Below, one piece after another: positions 27,114 to 36,727 of a DNA stretch of 64,000 nt (the first letter of the stretch is position 1; each line of letters starts with the position of its first letter). The position numbers were made by a program, and so were the translations under genes. Source of the DNA: Actinomycetaceae bacterium (lineage in GTDB: Bacteria; Actinomycetota; Actinomycetes; Actinomycetales; Actinomycetaceae); NCBI GenBank assembly GCA_030538185.1, contig JAUNUK010000005.1, positions 124,001-188,000 on the forward strand, written 5' to 3'. Below the pieces are notes generated by a model that made no database searches, was not told the DNA's origin, and worked only from the letters and a program-made list of their open reading frames with translations.

Positions 27114-28897
27114 GTGCTGGGCTCCAGACTCTGGTCAAGGTTGGATAGGAAACCAGGGGAGGGCGCATCGAACTGGGGCGTTTCCTCGACTTCTTCGGGC
27201 GCGTATTGCGCGGCTTCTTCTGCTGTAAACGCCTGCGTATTCACTTCGACGACAAAGTCAGCAATATTGACGAGGGCGGCGCGGTGAGCAATCACCACGA
27301 CAGTTTTCCCCTTAGCTTTCAGCCTTTCGATGGTGTTCAAGACGTTGAGCTCAAGGTTGGCATCCAAATGGGCTGTGGGTTCGTCCATGACTACCAGTTG
27401 ATCGTCGGTTAGTAGAGCACGGGTGAGAGCCAAGCGCTGTCTTTGCCCGACAGAAAGGCCAATGCCGCCTTGCCCTATGACGGTATCCCAACCTTCAGGC
27501 AAAGAAGTTATGACATCCAAGAGTCCCGTTGATAAGGCCGCTTCCTCTATCTGGGTGGTGAGGGCAGCCGTATTTGACCCTAATACTGCTTCTTTTATAG
27601 TTCCTGGGGTAATGACAGGCTGTTGGGGGACCCATGTGGATTGCGCCCACCAGCTTTCATCCGAGATGTCATTGAGATCCACGTGTGTATCGCCTGAGTG
27701 GATCACAATGGACCCTTTGTCAGGATGGAGGTGTTTGAGTAGGCACATGGCTGCCGTAGATTTCCCTGCCCCTGATGACCCTTTGAGGGCAGTAACTGTG
27801 CCGGGTTGCAGAGAAAAACTGAGGGCTGCTGGTGCCCAAGCCCCTCTGGCAGCCACGCTGAGGTCTCGTACCTCAATTGTGGCCCCGGTGAGGTGTGGGG
27901 CGCTTTGGGTGCCCGGTGTCGGCGGGGTTTGCTCCAGGATGGCGAAGGACGCTTCGGCCGCAGCAACCCCGTCAGCAGAGGCATGGAAGTGCTTTCCAAC
28001 TTGGCGTACGGGGTCGAATACTTCAGGGGCAAGCATAATGACGACTAGGCCAGTGAACAGATCGATATTTCCGTACACCAGCCGCAAGCCGACCTCGACA
28101 GCCACAAGGGCTACCGACAGGGTGGAGATGAACTCAAGGATGCCACCTGACAGGAAGGCTACTTTGAGGGTGTCCATAGTGGTGCGAACATGTTCCTTGC
28201 CCAGTCTTTCCACATGAGTGGCAGGTCCAGATTCACGTCCCAGGGCCTTTAGGGTGGTCAATCCAGCAATCAGATCGATGAGCTGCCTGCCGAGGTTCTG
28301 CATGGTGGCAAGCTTTCTGTCCGAAAATTCCTTTGTCAACCGACCGACCAGGATCATAAAGATCGGGATCAAAGGCAAGGCAATCAGTGCCACTACCGCT
28401 GACCAGAAATCCAAGATGAGGATCACGAGCAGCACCATGGGGGTAACGGTGAGTGACAAAAGCAGCTGGGGCAAATACTGAGTGAAATAGGGTTGTAAGT
28501 CTTCAAGGCCACGGCTCGTGAGGGTCACCGTATCGGCGGCATTGGTGGCTCTCCAGCGGGGGCCCAGCTTGGTGGCGTGATCCAAAACCTTGCCGCGCAG
28601 TTCTTTTATTACGGCTGTTGCTGCCCTGTGCGCCCGCGATTCACGTATCAGGATGATAAGTGCGCGCAGCAACACGATAATTCCCAGTCCCATAACGATG
28701 GGCAATTGGTTGTGGAGGTATAAAGCGCCAGGGCCACCAGGCGAAAAGGCGATGATAATTGGTGAAATGGCCAAGGAGATCAAAATATCTTGCGCAATGA
28801 TGAGGGCCGCTGAAAGTATGCCGGCAATGGCAATAAAAATAATGTATTTACGAGTCGATGATGCGTACCGTAAAAGTCTTGAATCCAGAGGTTTCAC
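27110..28897 (-). CDS. cydD: Thiol reductant ABC exporter subunit CydD
   Basis: Partner of CydC in the exporter required for functional cytochrome bd. The 595-residue protein has six membrane segments in residues 15-300, then the ATPase domain with Walker A GSSGAGKSTAA, signature LSVGQRQRLALTRALL and Walker B LVVMDEPTAHLD. A C-terminal tail is rich in Glu and Pro (APEEVEETPQFDAPS). The GTG start at 28897 has AAGG upstream. The stop overlaps the cydC ATG by 4 bp (ATGA). The gap before it contains a strong hairpin, so cydDC may be expressed at a lower level than cydAB. Confidence 0.94.
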   Translation of the reverse strand: MKPLDSRLLRYASSTRKYIIFIAIAGILSAALIIAQDILISLAISPIIIAFSPGGPGALYLHNQLPIVMGLGIIVLLRALIILIRESRAHRAATAVIKELRGKVLDHATKLGPRWRATNAADTVTLTSRGLEDLQPYFTQYLPQLLLSLTVTPMVLLVILILDFWSAVVALIALPLIPIFMILVGRLTKEFSDRKLATMQNLGRQLIDLIAGLTTLKALGRESGPATHVERLGKEHVRTTMDTLKVAFLSGGILEFISTLSVALVAVEVGLRLVYGNIDLFTGLVVIMLAPEVFDPVRQVGKHFHASADGVAAAEASFAILEQTPPTPGTQSAPHLTGATIEVRDLSVAARGAWAPAALSFSLQPGTVTALKGSSGAGKSTAAMCLLKHLHPDKGSIVIHSGDTHVDLNDISDESWWAQSTWVPQQPVITPGTIKEAVLGSNTAALTTQIEEAALSTGLLDVITSLPEGWDTVIGQGGIGLSVGQRQRLALTRALLTDDQLVVMDEPTAHLDANLELNVLNTIERLKAKGKTVVVIAHRAALVNIADFVVEVNTQAFTAEEAAQYAPEEVEETPQFDAPSPGFLSNLDQSLEPST

Positions 28898-28959
28898 TGT
28901 CTTACCTTGACATATTTCTTATATTTTTGCGCACTGTGTTTAGGTGCTTAGTCCAAATT

Positions 28960-28995
28960 AGTGTGGGGCTGGCCCAGACGGACCAGCCCCACACT
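28960..28995 (-). terminator. Strong hairpin between cydB and cydD
   Basis: A perfect 13-bp inverted repeat, AGTGTGGGGCTGG (28960-28972) / CCAGCCCCACACT (28983-28995), stands 12 bp downstream of the cydB stop. The minus-strand sequence after it is only weakly T-rich (AATTT), so it may be a partial terminator or an mRNA-stabilising hairpin that separates cydAB from cydDC levels. Confidence 0.65.
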
Positions 28996-29007
28996 AGTGC
29001 TTACAGA

Positions 29008-30144
29008 TCAGCCTGCCAAGAAGTTGGCACCTGTCCTGATGGAGCGAGGATCAAAGCCGGGGTTCTCTTCGACGTCGTCGATTGAGATACGAGCCTTGAA
29101 TACCAAGTACGACCAGATTGTGTAGCCAAGTACCACTGGGACCAGCAATACTGCGGCAACGGTCATAACGATCAGGGTTCCTGTCGTAGACGAGGAATCC
29201 GCAATCATGAGGCCATACTCGTCTGCGATAGAAGACTTCATCACATACGGGAACATGGCTATGAAGATCCAAGCAACTGCGGAGGTCAAACCGACTGAAT
29301 TCGCAATGAATGCCTTTCCTGGAGCCTTCATGAAGGTGAAGCCAGCAGCGGCAATAAGTGCCAATGCAGCAATCACCAGAGGAATCAGGCCAAGGACCTT
29401 TTGCTCTGAGTAGACGAACTGTCCCCACAGGGCAAAGACAGCGGTTGTACCAGTGCCAATCGACACCAGAATCGGCGCCAGAGCATCGGTGCGCTCCTTG
29501 ACCTTGCCTGTCGTCTTGAGGCTGAGGAACAGCGCGCCATGTCCGAGGAACAGCGCTGCCAAGACCACGCCACCCAGCAATGTGTAAGGCGTGAGCAGGG
29601 AGAAGAAGCCGCCAGTGAGGTTGTGTACCCCGGTGGCAAGTGCTGCTGTGCGATCAGCTGCTATTTCTTCAACCGGTGTGACGATCGAAAGATCGTTAGG
29701 TGCTGTAACCTCGATCTTCATGCCCTGGACGAGGTTGCCGAAGGCAACACCGAAGAGGACAGGTACCAGCCAAGCTGAGACTGTGTGAATCCAGTCCCAG
29801 ATATTGCGCCATCCCTCGGTGGCGAGCTTTGCGCGCCACTCGATTGCAGAGATGCGCATGATCAGGGCTAGCAAAATCAAGAACAGCGCTAGATACATGC
29901 CTGAGAACATGGTGGCGTACCACTCTGGAGAGGCAGCAAAGGTGGCACCACCCGCAGTGAGCAGCCACACCTCATTCCCATCCCAGTGTGGACCGATTGT
30001 TCGTGTTACTTGTGAACGCTCGCGGTCAGTCTTGGCCACCACACGTAGCAGCATGCCGACACCTAGGTCGAAGCCCTCAAAGATGAGGTAACCCGCCCAC
30101 AGCACGCCGATCAGTGCGAACCAGAGAATCTGAAGAATATCCAT
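29008..30144 (-). CDS. cydB: Cytochrome bd ubiquinol/menaquinol oxidase subunit II
   Basis: Membrane subunit that stabilises the haem-bearing CydA in cytochrome bd, a high-affinity terminal oxidase. The 378 residues form about eight to nine hydrophobic helices. The start IPWFALIG-like segment reads MDILQILWFALIGVLWAGY, followed by FEGFDLGVGML, the DRERSQVTRTIGPHWDGNEVW signature (interrupted in this text by position only), and ALFLILLALIMR. AGGAGT lies upstream of the ATG. It follows cydA with 33 bp between. Confidence 0.96.
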   Translation of the reverse strand: MDILQILWFALIGVLWAGYLIFEGFDLGVGMLLRVVAKTDRERSQVTRTIGPHWDGNEVWLLTAGGATFAASPEWYATMFSGMYLALFLILLALIMRISAIEWRAKLATEGWRNIWDWIHTVSAWLVPVLFGVAFGNLVQGMKIEVTAPNDLSIVTPVEEIAADRTAALATGVHNLTGGFFSLLTPYTLLGGVVLAALFLGHGALFLSLKTTGKVKERTDALAPILVSIGTGTTAVFALWGQFVYSEQKVLGLIPLVIAALALIAAAGFTFMKAPGKAFIANSVGLTSAVAWIFIAMFPYVMKSSIADEYGLMIADSSSTTGTLIVMTVAAVLLVPVVLGYTIWSYLVFKARISIDDVEENPGFDPRSIRTGANFLAG

Positions 30145-30177
30145 TGTTTTCTATACTCCTTTCGTACCCTGGTTGTC

Positions 30178-31698
30178 TCAGTATGCGAAGGACAGTTCTT
30201 GCGAATCATTCGCAGGACCGTCATCGGCGACTGGGGTGTTGATGCCTTCTTGGGTGTAGCGCTTCATCAGGAGGAACCAGACGACGCCAAGGCCCAAGTA
30301 CAGCAGGGTGAATACAATCATGGTCACGCCGACTTGCCAGGCTGGGACAGCTGCAGAAACACCATTTTCTGTCAGCATGTACACGGCCTGTTGCTGGACA
30401 GACAAGCCGTCCTTAAGGTTCGGGTAGACGATGAATGGCTGACGACCGATTTCGGTAAAGATCCAACCGAAGGAAGCAGCCAAGAAGGGCATGGGCAGTG
30501 AAAGCAAGGCAAACTTAGCCAAGGCTTTCGAACTCGATACCTTGCCTGAACGGGTCGCATACAGACCCCACAGCGCCAAGAGCGCAGAGAAGCCACCCAA
30601 AGCCATCATGAGCCTAAATGACCAGAAGGTGATCATAATCGGCGGGGCGTATGTGTCGGCCTCAAAGGCTGGGATAGCTGGGTCTTTGGCCTGAATAGAG
30701 GCAAAGTGCTCAGCCATCTGTTGGTCAGTGACGGCGACACCTGGGATGGTGGCACTGAAATTATTGCGAGCCACAAAGCCTAAGGCTCCAGGAATCTGGA
30801 TGATATGAGTCATGGATTCATTGCCTTGAGAGCAATCCCCGAAGGCCATGAGACTGAAGTCACCCGATTCACCTTCACATATGGCTTCTGCTGCTGCCAT
30901 CTTGGCTGGCTGGGCGTAAGTGATGTGCTGCCCTTGGAGGTGACCGGAAACTACGGTCAAAACTCCGGCAACCACCAGAACCCACATGCCGAAACGAGCA
31001 ATAGGACGCCAGATTTCGCGCGCCTCTACCTCGCCAGCACCACCAGCATTATTGGCGCGAACCATCCACCAAACACCGATGCCTGCTATGAGTGTTGCTG
31101 CCACCATCCACGACGATGTGACGGTGTGGAACACTGCCAGCCACATCGTTGGGTTGCCAATAACCTCAAAGAAGGACATTGCGCCTTCCATTTGTGCGCG
31201 GCCAGAGGCTGGGTCAAATACAGCACCCACCGGAGTCTGCATCCACGAGTTAGCACCGATGATCCACAACATTGAGGTGTTCACACCGATGGCAACCATC
31301 CAAATCATGGCCAAATGGGCCTTCTTGGACAGTTTGCCCCAACCGAAGATCCACAAACCGAGGAATGTTGACTCGATAAAGAATGAGAGCAACGCTTCAA
31401 AAGCCAGAGGAGCACCGAAGATGTCTCCAACAAAGCGCGAGTATTCGGACCAGTTCATGCCGAATTGGAACTCTTGAACGATGCCTGTGGCAACACCAAG
31501 AGCGAAGTTAATTAGGAATAGTTTTCCAAAGAACCGTGTCGCCTTCAGCCAGTACTCTTTGCCAGTCTTGTGCCACATGGTTTGCATGATGGCAACTAGC
31601 AGAGACATGCCGATGGTGAGCGGTACCAGGATGAAGTGGTAGACGGTAGTAATACCGAACTGCCACCGTGCCAGATCGAGGCCTCCACTAATGGCCTC
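30178..31698 (-). CDS. cydA: Cytochrome bd ubiquinol/menaquinol oxidase subunit I
   Basis: Carries the haems and quinol site of cytochrome bd. The 506-residue product starts MEAISGGLDLARWQFGI and contains TTVYHFILVPLT with the N-terminal haem ligand His, FFGKLFLINFALGVATGIVQ, the NSWMQTPVG segment, and the quinol-binding loop with SGHLQGQHI and YAQPAKMAA. The late IPGALGF and Trp-rich helices are typical. I chose the ATG at 31698, which gives the usual N-terminus close to the DLARWQFG motif. An upstream in-frame start at 31776 would add 26 poorly conserved residues. First gene of cydABDC. Confidence 0.95.
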   Translation of the reverse strand, partial: EAISGGLDLARWQFGITTVYHFILVPLTIGMSLLVAIMQTMWHKTGKEYWLKATRFFGKLFLINFALGVATGIVQEFQFGMNWSEYSRFVGDIFGAPLAFEALLSFFIESTFLGLWIFGWGKLSKKAHLAMIWMVAIGVNTSMLWIIGANSWMQTPVGAVFDPASGRAQMEGAMSFFEVIGNPTMWLAVFHTVTSSWMVAATLIAGIGVWWMVRANNAGGAGEVEAREIWRPIARFGMWVLVVAGVLTVVSGHLQGQHITYAQPAKMAAAEAICEGESGDFSLMAFGDCSQGNESMTHIIQIPGALGFVARNNFSATIPGVAVTDQQMAEHFASIQAKDPAIPAFEADTYAPPIMITFWSFRLMMALGGFSALLALWGLYATRSGKVSSSKALAKFALLSLPMPFLAASFGWIFTEIGRQPFIVYPNLKDGLSVQQQAVYMLTENGVSAAVPAWQVGVTMIVFTLLYLGLGVVWFLLMKRYTQEGINTPVADDGPANDSQELSFAY

Positions 31699-32057
31699 CA
31701 TTGGGACGACGGTCACCTTGTCCGCCTTTCCGCGAAGAAATTGAATTTGGACACTTGCATGCGAGCCAGATGTCACACCATGCTTTCTGACTCAACGCCA
31801 TAAACCTACCTGAAGATTTGCTGAGTTGTGTCCAATTTCAAGCCGATGTGTCGCTAAGTTCCACTTGTGGGATAATGGTGTGTGGTCGGTTGAGCATCCA
31901 TACCGTCCAGGCGCATAGTGGACGTAGTTCGGGTTTTCCCTCTACTCCCAGGTGCCGAGAGGACCTCGGTCCCAACACAGACTTTCCGCCAAATTTGGCG
32001 AAGAACAGGGCTTGACTGTCCCGATGCTTGGGGTGGTTGAGCACAGGAGAATACGAC
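31699..32057. promoter_or_regulatory. Divergent cydA / rne intergenic region (about 360 bp)
   Basis: No gene is supported here. An 8-bp inverted pair, TTGGACAC (31747-31754) and GTGTCCAA (31828-31835), brackets the area where the cydA promoter should lie and could be an operator. A GATAAT box at 31871-31876 may belong to rne, without a convincing -35. Overlapping palindromes CCGAG/CTCGG (31955-31959 with 31965-31969) and GGACC/GGTCC (31961-31965 with 31968-31972) lie in the presumed rne leader. Confidence 0.4.
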
Positions 32058-34325
32058 GTGTCTAGGAAAATAAAGACAGATAGTCCAGGGGTGGACTCAG
32101 GTCAAAGTGCCATTGGTACTATGTTTAGCGAAGCAAATAATTCACCCCAACAATCGGCGAGCCGGGAAGAAAGTCCCAAGGGAAATACGCAACAGCAAGA
32201 TGTTGCAAATTCCTCTAAATCTGTATTAGCGCTGCCTGCGGCCAGTTTGCTCTTTCAAGCTCCCGATACTTCTCAGGTAGCCCCGCAGCCGCGTAGCAAA
32301 GTTTCTAGCGAACAAGAAGATCGCAGTAGCGAGGTTTCGCCCTCGGAAAAAGTTGCTGCACCCTCGTCACGTCGGCAGACGCGTGCGAGCTCCTCAAGGA
32401 CTCGGACACAGTCTGCTGCTCGTGCAGGAGACACAGCGCAAGCCGACACTGGAAGCGAGAAAGAACCCCAGGTCGAGATTGTGGTCGATATTGACCCTGG
32501 TGATGACTCGCCACACCGCCGGCGCAGGCGCCGGACCAGGCAAGGTGCCGATCCGGTCGAAGAGATCACTTCTCTCAAAGGCTCTACCCGCCTAGAAGCC
32601 AAGAGGCAAAGGCGTAAAGAGGGACGGAGGGAAGGCCGCAGACGCACGGTCATTACCGAGGCAGAGTTCCTGGCACGCCGCGAATCGGTTAAAAGGGAAA
32701 TGATCGTGCGCGAGCGCGATGGCTTGAACCAGATAGCCATCCTGGAAGATTCACTTTTGGTTGAGCACTACGTGGCGCGCCATACGCAGACAACGATGGT
32801 TGGTTCCATATTCCTAGGGCGCGTCCAAAACGTCTTGCCCTCTATGGAGGCTGCCTTTGTCGATGTGGGGCGAGGGCGCAACGCAGTGCTCTATGCCGGT
32901 GAGGTCAACTGGGACTTGCTGGGCATGGAGGGTAAACCTCGGCGCATCGAGCAGGCACTCAATCCTGGAGATACTGTCTTGGTGCAGGTCACAAAGGACC
33001 CTATTGGCCATAAAGGTGCGCGTCTGACCTCGCAAATCACCTTGGCTGGCAGACACTTGGTGCTCGTGCCCAGTGGCGCGATGACAGGTATCTCGCGGAA
33101 GCTTCCCGAGGCAGAACGTTCGCGGCTGAAGCGTATCTTGGAAGAGATCGTGCCTAATGATTACGGCGTTATCGTTCGCACGGCTGCCGAGGGCGCCACA
33201 GAAGAGCAACTGATTGCCGACGTCAAACGGTTGCAAAAAATCTGGGAAGACATCGATACTCACACAAAGACTGCGAAAAACGCCCCAGTCCTATTGCACG
33301 GCGAACCCGAGCTGGCTTTGAGAGTCGTAAGGGATGTCTTTAATGAAGACTTCACGTCCTTGCAGATTCAGGGCGCAAAAGCCGGTCGCAGTATCACCAC
33401 CTATGTCAAGGAATTCGCCGAAGAGCTAACCGATAGGGTCAGCCTGTGGAAGGGCGACGATGACATTTTTGCTGCTCACCGTATTGATGAACAGCTATCC
33501 AAGGGTTTTGATCGCAAGGTTTGGTTGCCCAGCGGGGGCTCCTTGGTTATTGATCGGACCGAGGCCATGACTGTCGTAGACGTCAATACTGGGAAGTTCA
33601 CGGGCGTGGGAGGAACGCTGGAAGAGACTGTCACCAAGAACAACCTGGAGGCAGCAGAGGAAATTGTCAGGCAGTTGAGGCTGCGAGATATTGGCGGGAT
33701 CATCGTCATCGACTTCGTAGACATGGTGCTCGAAAGCAATCGTGACCTCGTTTTACGTCGCTTGGTTGAGTGTCTGGGACGCGATCGCACCCGACACAGG
33801 GTTACAGAAGTCACCTCTTTGGGGCTGGTTCAAATGACCAGGAAGCGCGTGGGACAGGGCCTAGTCGAGGCATTCTCCACCCAATGTGAGTGCTGTGCTG
33901 GTAGGGGCTTCATCGTGCATGATGAACCTGTTGAAAAGGACGTCGCCCCTGCCCCACAAACCTCGAAGAAGCCTGTTAGGCAACGTCCAGCCAAAGCCCA
34001 CGCGGACACAAGCTCAGGGGCTGATATGGACGCGGTTGAGGCGACAAAGCCAGAGGTGCGCCAAACCCTTGCCGCCATTGCAAAAGCGGCTGCTAAAGAG
34101 ACGCCAGAAGAACCAAGCACGCCTCCAAGCAATCCAAGCAAAGTGTCGAAGGAGCTTGCCACTCCCGAGAAGCGTTCAAAAGAAGTAACGGTACCTGTGA
34201 CCCCCAGCGCGCAAAAGCCTTCGTCAAGCTCTCCTGTACGGCGTCGCCGAAGGGCTGCCTCCACAGGCGTCATTACGACAGGCGAGGGCTCCCAAGATGC
34301 CACAATCGTGGTGACAACGGAATAG
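32058..34325 (+). CDS. rne: Ribonuclease E/G family endoribonuclease
   Basis: Single-strand-specific endonuclease that begins mRNA decay and processes rRNA and tRNA. The 755 residues have a disordered, Arg- and Ser-rich N-terminal extension (about 1-200), as is common in actinobacterial RNase E. The S1 domain follows (SIFLGRVQNVLPSMEAAFVD), then the RNase H-like and DNase I-like catalytic region with the two catalytic Asp motifs VVDVNTGKF and IVIDFVDM. The Zn-link CECC in QCECCAGRGF lies near residue 615, followed by a second low-complexity tail rich in Lys, Pro and Thr. The GTG at 32058 has AGGAG eight bases upstream. Confidence 0.95.
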   Translation: MSRKIKTDSPGVDSGQSAIGTMFSEANNSPQQSASREESPKGNTQQQDVANSSKSVLALPAASLLFQAPDTSQVAPQPRSKVSSEQEDRSSEVSPSEKVAAPSSRRQTRASSSRTRTQSAARAGDTAQADTGSEKEPQVEIVVDIDPGDDSPHRRRRRRTRQGADPVEEITSLKGSTRLEAKRQRRKEGRREGRRRTVITEAEFLARRESVKREMIVRERDGLNQIAILEDSLLVEHYVARHTQTTMVGSIFLGRVQNVLPSMEAAFVDVGRGRNAVLYAGEVNWDLLGMEGKPRRIEQALNPGDTVLVQVTKDPIGHKGARLTSQITLAGRHLVLVPSGAMTGISRKLPEAERSRLKRILEEIVPNDYGVIVRTAAEGATEEQLIADVKRLQKIWEDIDTHTKTAKNAPVLLHGEPELALRVVRDVFNEDFTSLQIQGAKAGRSITTYVKEFAEELTDRVSLWKGDDDIFAAHRIDEQLSKGFDRKVWLPSGGSLVIDRTEAMTVVDVNTGKFTGVGGTLEETVTKNNLEAAEEIVRQLRLRDIGGIIVIDFVDMVLESNRDLVLRRLVECLGRDRTRHRVTEVTSLGLVQMTRKRVGQGLVEAFSTQCECCAGRGFIVHDEPVEKDVAPAPQTSKKPVRQRPAKAHADTSSGADMDAVEATKPEVRQTLAAIAKAAAKETPEEPSTPPSNPSKVSKELATPEKRSKEVTVPVTPSAQKPSSSSPVRRRRRAASTGVITTGEGSQDATIVVTTE

Positions 34326-34521
34326 TTGCGAGGCAAAACCGTTGGCGTGGTGAATCCCACATATTGTCAGGGCTGTCTTTGGCTCTGTGGGCTTGATTGC
34401 GTTTCGACAATCCCGTAACCTTGAACGTCGGTGCGCGTACTGACGCGCCTTGGGCTCCTGTGGGTCCGTCCCCGCTCGTGCGGGGGTAAGTAAACGTCTA
34501 TGAATGAGAAGTGAGAAGCTA
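34326..34521 (+). promoter_or_regulatory. Leader region of rplU
   Basis: This 196-bp gap between rne and rplU contains a GC-rich tetraloop hairpin, CCCCGC (34470-34475) / GCGGGG (34480-34485), about 40 bases before the rplU start. No clear terminator follows rne. The position suits an L21 leader element, but no known class is recognised. Confidence 0.35.
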
Positions 34522-34830
34522 GTGGTCTATGCGATTGTCAAAGCTGGTGGCCGTCAAGAAAAGGTTGCCGTAGGCGACGTCGTCGTCATCGACAAGGTCG
34601 ATGTCCCTGTGGGGCAGACCATCGAGCTGCCTGCCGTTATGTTCGTGGATGGCGATAAAATCGTCACCGCACCTGCAGACCTGGCCAAGATCAAGGTCGC
34701 TGCAGAGATCGTGGCCCCTGCCAAGGGACCGAAGATCACTATCATCAAGTACAAGAACAAGACAGGTTACCGCAAGCGTCAAGGACATCGTCAGCCGCTT
34801 ACAGAGATCAAGGTCACCAAGATCGGCTGA
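34522..34830 (+). CDS. rplU: 50S ribosomal protein L21
   Basis: A 102-residue 23S rRNA-binding protein. It starts [15 protein letters not shown] and carries the C-terminal signature [18 protein letters not shown]. The GTG at 34522 gives the family-standard N-terminus. The upstream ATG-like start at 34504 would add six residues not seen in relatives. It is followed by rpmA in the invariant L21-L27-Obg order. Confidence 0.97.
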   Translation: MVYAIVKAGGRQEKVAVGDVVVIDKVDVPVGQTIELPAVMFVDGDKIVTAPADLAKIKVAAEIVAPAKGPKITIIKYKNKTGYRKRQGHRQPLTEIKVTKIG

Positions 34831-34861
34831 GGCCGTCTTGTAGAGTAGAAAGGACGCCACC

Positions 34862-35113
34862 ATGGCAACCAAGAAGGGTGTAGGTTCATCGCGTAACGGT
34901 CGCGACTCCAACGCTCAGCGCCTGGGCGTGAAGCGTTTCGGTGGCCAGACGGTCAATGCCGGAGAGATCATTGTTCGCCAGCGTGGAACCCGCTTCCACC
35001 CCGGCCTCAATTGTGGTCGCGGCAAGGATGACACGCTTTTTGCCCTCGAGGCTGGAGCTGTGGAATTCTCCACTTTCCGTGGCCGCAAGGTAGTAAATAT
35101 CGTCGGCGTGTAG
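34862..35113 (+). CDS. rpmA: 50S ribosomal protein L27
   Basis: An 83-residue ribosomal protein near the peptidyl transferase centre. It starts [20 protein letters not shown] and contains [22 protein letters not shown]. No N-terminal presequence of the Firmicutes type is present. GAAAGGA lies upstream of the ATG. Confidence 0.98.
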   Translation: MATKKGVGSSRNGRDSNAQRLGVKRFGGQTVNAGEIIVRQRGTRFHPGLNCGRGKDDTLFALEAGAVEFSTFRGRKVVNIVGV

Positions 35114-35129
35114 CCGAGAGCGTTTTCGC

Positions 35130-35168
35130 CGGGGGTGAGCGGGGTTCTCCTGCTCACCCCCGAGCTTT
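35130..35168 (+). terminator. Terminator or attenuator between rpmA and obgE
   Basis: CGGGGGTGAGC (35130-35140) pairs with GCTCACCCCCG (35152-35162), an 11-bp perfect stem followed by AGCTTTTC. obgE starts 20 bp later with its own GAGGAGG, so this probably reduces rather than blocks read-through into obgE. Confidence 0.65.
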
Positions 35169-35182
35169 TCTGAGGAGGTTGT

Positions 35183-36727
35183 GTGGCGACGTTCGTCGAT
35201 AGGGTTACGGTCCATATCCAGGCTGGCTCAGGCGGCAATGGGTGCGCCTCGATCCGCCGAGAGAAGTTCAAGCCTTTGGCAGGTCCTGATGGGGGAGACG
35301 GCGGGCAAGGCGCTGCCGTGATAGCAGTCGTGGACCCGAATGTGACAACGCTGCTTTCCTACCACCATTCGCCCCACATTAAAGGTGACTCAGGCACCGC
35401 AGGCCAAGGGGATCTAAAAGAAGGAAAGAACGGACAAGATCTCTATCTACCGGTACCCGATGGCACCGTCATAAAAACACTCGAGGGTGAGATCATTGCT
35501 GACTTAACCGGTGAGGGCACCACATTCACCATTGCCGAGGGCGGAAAGGGAGGACTGGGTAATGCGGCCCTTGCCTCGCGCAAAAGGAAGGCGCCTGGGT
35601 TTGCCCTCAAAGGTGAACCAGGTGAGTACCTGGATGTCGTCTTCGAACTGAAGTCCGTTGCAGATGTGGCATTGGTCGGTTATCCCTCCGCAGGTAAATC
35701 GTCCCTGATTGCTGCCATGTCTGCTGCACGCCCCAAAATTGCTGACTACCCCTTCACCACCCTGGTTCCCAACCTGGGGGTCGTCTCGGCCGGTGAGGTC
35801 CGCTATACTATCGCCGATGTGCCAGGACTGATCCCCGGAGCATCGCAGGGTAAGGGCCTGGGGCTGGACTTCCTGCGCCACATTGAAAGGTGCAGCCTTA
35901 TTGCTCACGTCTTGGATTGTGGGACTCTCGAAGTGGAGCGAAACCCTCTAGATGACCTGCGGGTGATCGAGGCCGAGTTGGCCGCGTATGAAGCCGACTT
36001 GGACATACCGGCCGAAGGGCAAGAGGCTATACGACCACCGCTTATGCAAAGACCCAGAATTATTATCCTGAACAAGGTGGATTTACCAGATGGCCAAGAT
36101 CTAGCACACATGATGCGTCCAGAACTGGAGGCTTTGGGCTGGCCAGTTTTTGAGGTATCAGCCGTTACCCGCATAGGCCTCAAAGAGCTCTCCTTTGCCC
36201 TTGCGGCGCAGGTACAAGAGATCCGGGCGAGTATCCCGGCTCAAGAGTCACGGCCTGTGTTGCGCCCAACACCCCTGAGAGAGAAAAAAGCCAAGGACCA
36301 GTTGACCATCCGCAAGATTTCATACCTCGGGGATACCGCCTTCCAGGTGCGCGGTACGAAGGTCGAAAGATGGGTTGTTCAAACTGATTTCGGTAATGAT
36401 GAGGCAGTGGGTTACTTGGCAGATCGCCTGGCCCATGCCGGGGTGGAAGATGCCCTCTTCGAAGCCGGGGCAAAGGCCTCGGACACCATCATCATCGGAG
36501 ACGAGGTCGGTGGCGTCGTCTTTGATTGGGAACCCACAATGGCTGCAGGTGCTGAGCTTCTAGGCGCCAGAGGGACCGATGAACGCCTGGCCACGTCGAC
36601 TCGCCCCACCAGGGCGGAAAAGCGACGTGACTACTACGATTGGATGGATGCCAAGGCAGCAGCACGAGCTGAGCTGGCCGAGGAGAGAAAACAGGGTAGG
36701 TGGACGGATCCATCTGAGGGGGAGTAA
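35183..36727 (+). CDS. obgE: GTPase Obg/CgtA
   Basis: Ribosome-associated GTPase that acts in 50S assembly and the stringent response. The 514 residues show the glycine-rich Obg fold (about 1-158: [26 protein letters not shown]). The G domain has [10 protein letters not shown] (G1), [11 protein letters not shown] (G2), [16 protein letters not shown] (G3) and LNKVDLPD (G4). The OCT domain near residues 350-430 ([17 protein letters not shown]) is specific to actinobacteria and other Gram-positives, and a charged tail follows. GTG start with GAGGAGG upstream. It overlaps proB by one base (TAATG). Confidence 0.97.
   Translation: MATFVDRVTVHIQAGSGGNGCASIRREKFKPLAGPDGGDGGQGAAVIAVVDPNVTTLLSYHHSPHIKGDSGTAGQGDLKEGKNGQDLYLPVPDGTVIKTLEGEIIADLTGEGTTFTIAEGGKGGLGNAALASRKRKAPGFALKGEPGEYLDVVFELKSVADVALVGYPSAGKSSLIAAMSAARPKIADYPFTTLVPNLGVVSAGEVRYTIADVPGLIPGASQGKGLGLDFLRHIERCSLIAHVLDCGTLEVERNPLDDLRVIEAELAAYEADLDIPAEGQEAIRPPLMQRPRIIILNKVDLPDGQDLAHMMRPELEALGWPVFEVSAVTRIGLKELSFALAAQVQEIRASIPAQESRPVLRPTPLREKKAKDQLTIRKISYLGDTAFQVRGTKVERWVVQTDFGNDEAVGYLADRLAHAGVEDALFEAGAKASDTIIIGDEVGGVVFDWEPTMAAGAELLGARGTDERLATSTRPTRAEKRRDYYDWMDAKAAARAELAEERKQGRWTDPSEGE

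Noticed and set aside
31955..31972. DevR-type binding box
   Set aside because: The palindromes GGACC/GGTCC are close in flavour to GGGAC-type boxes, but spacing and flanks do not match, and they lie on the rne side rather than near the cydA start.
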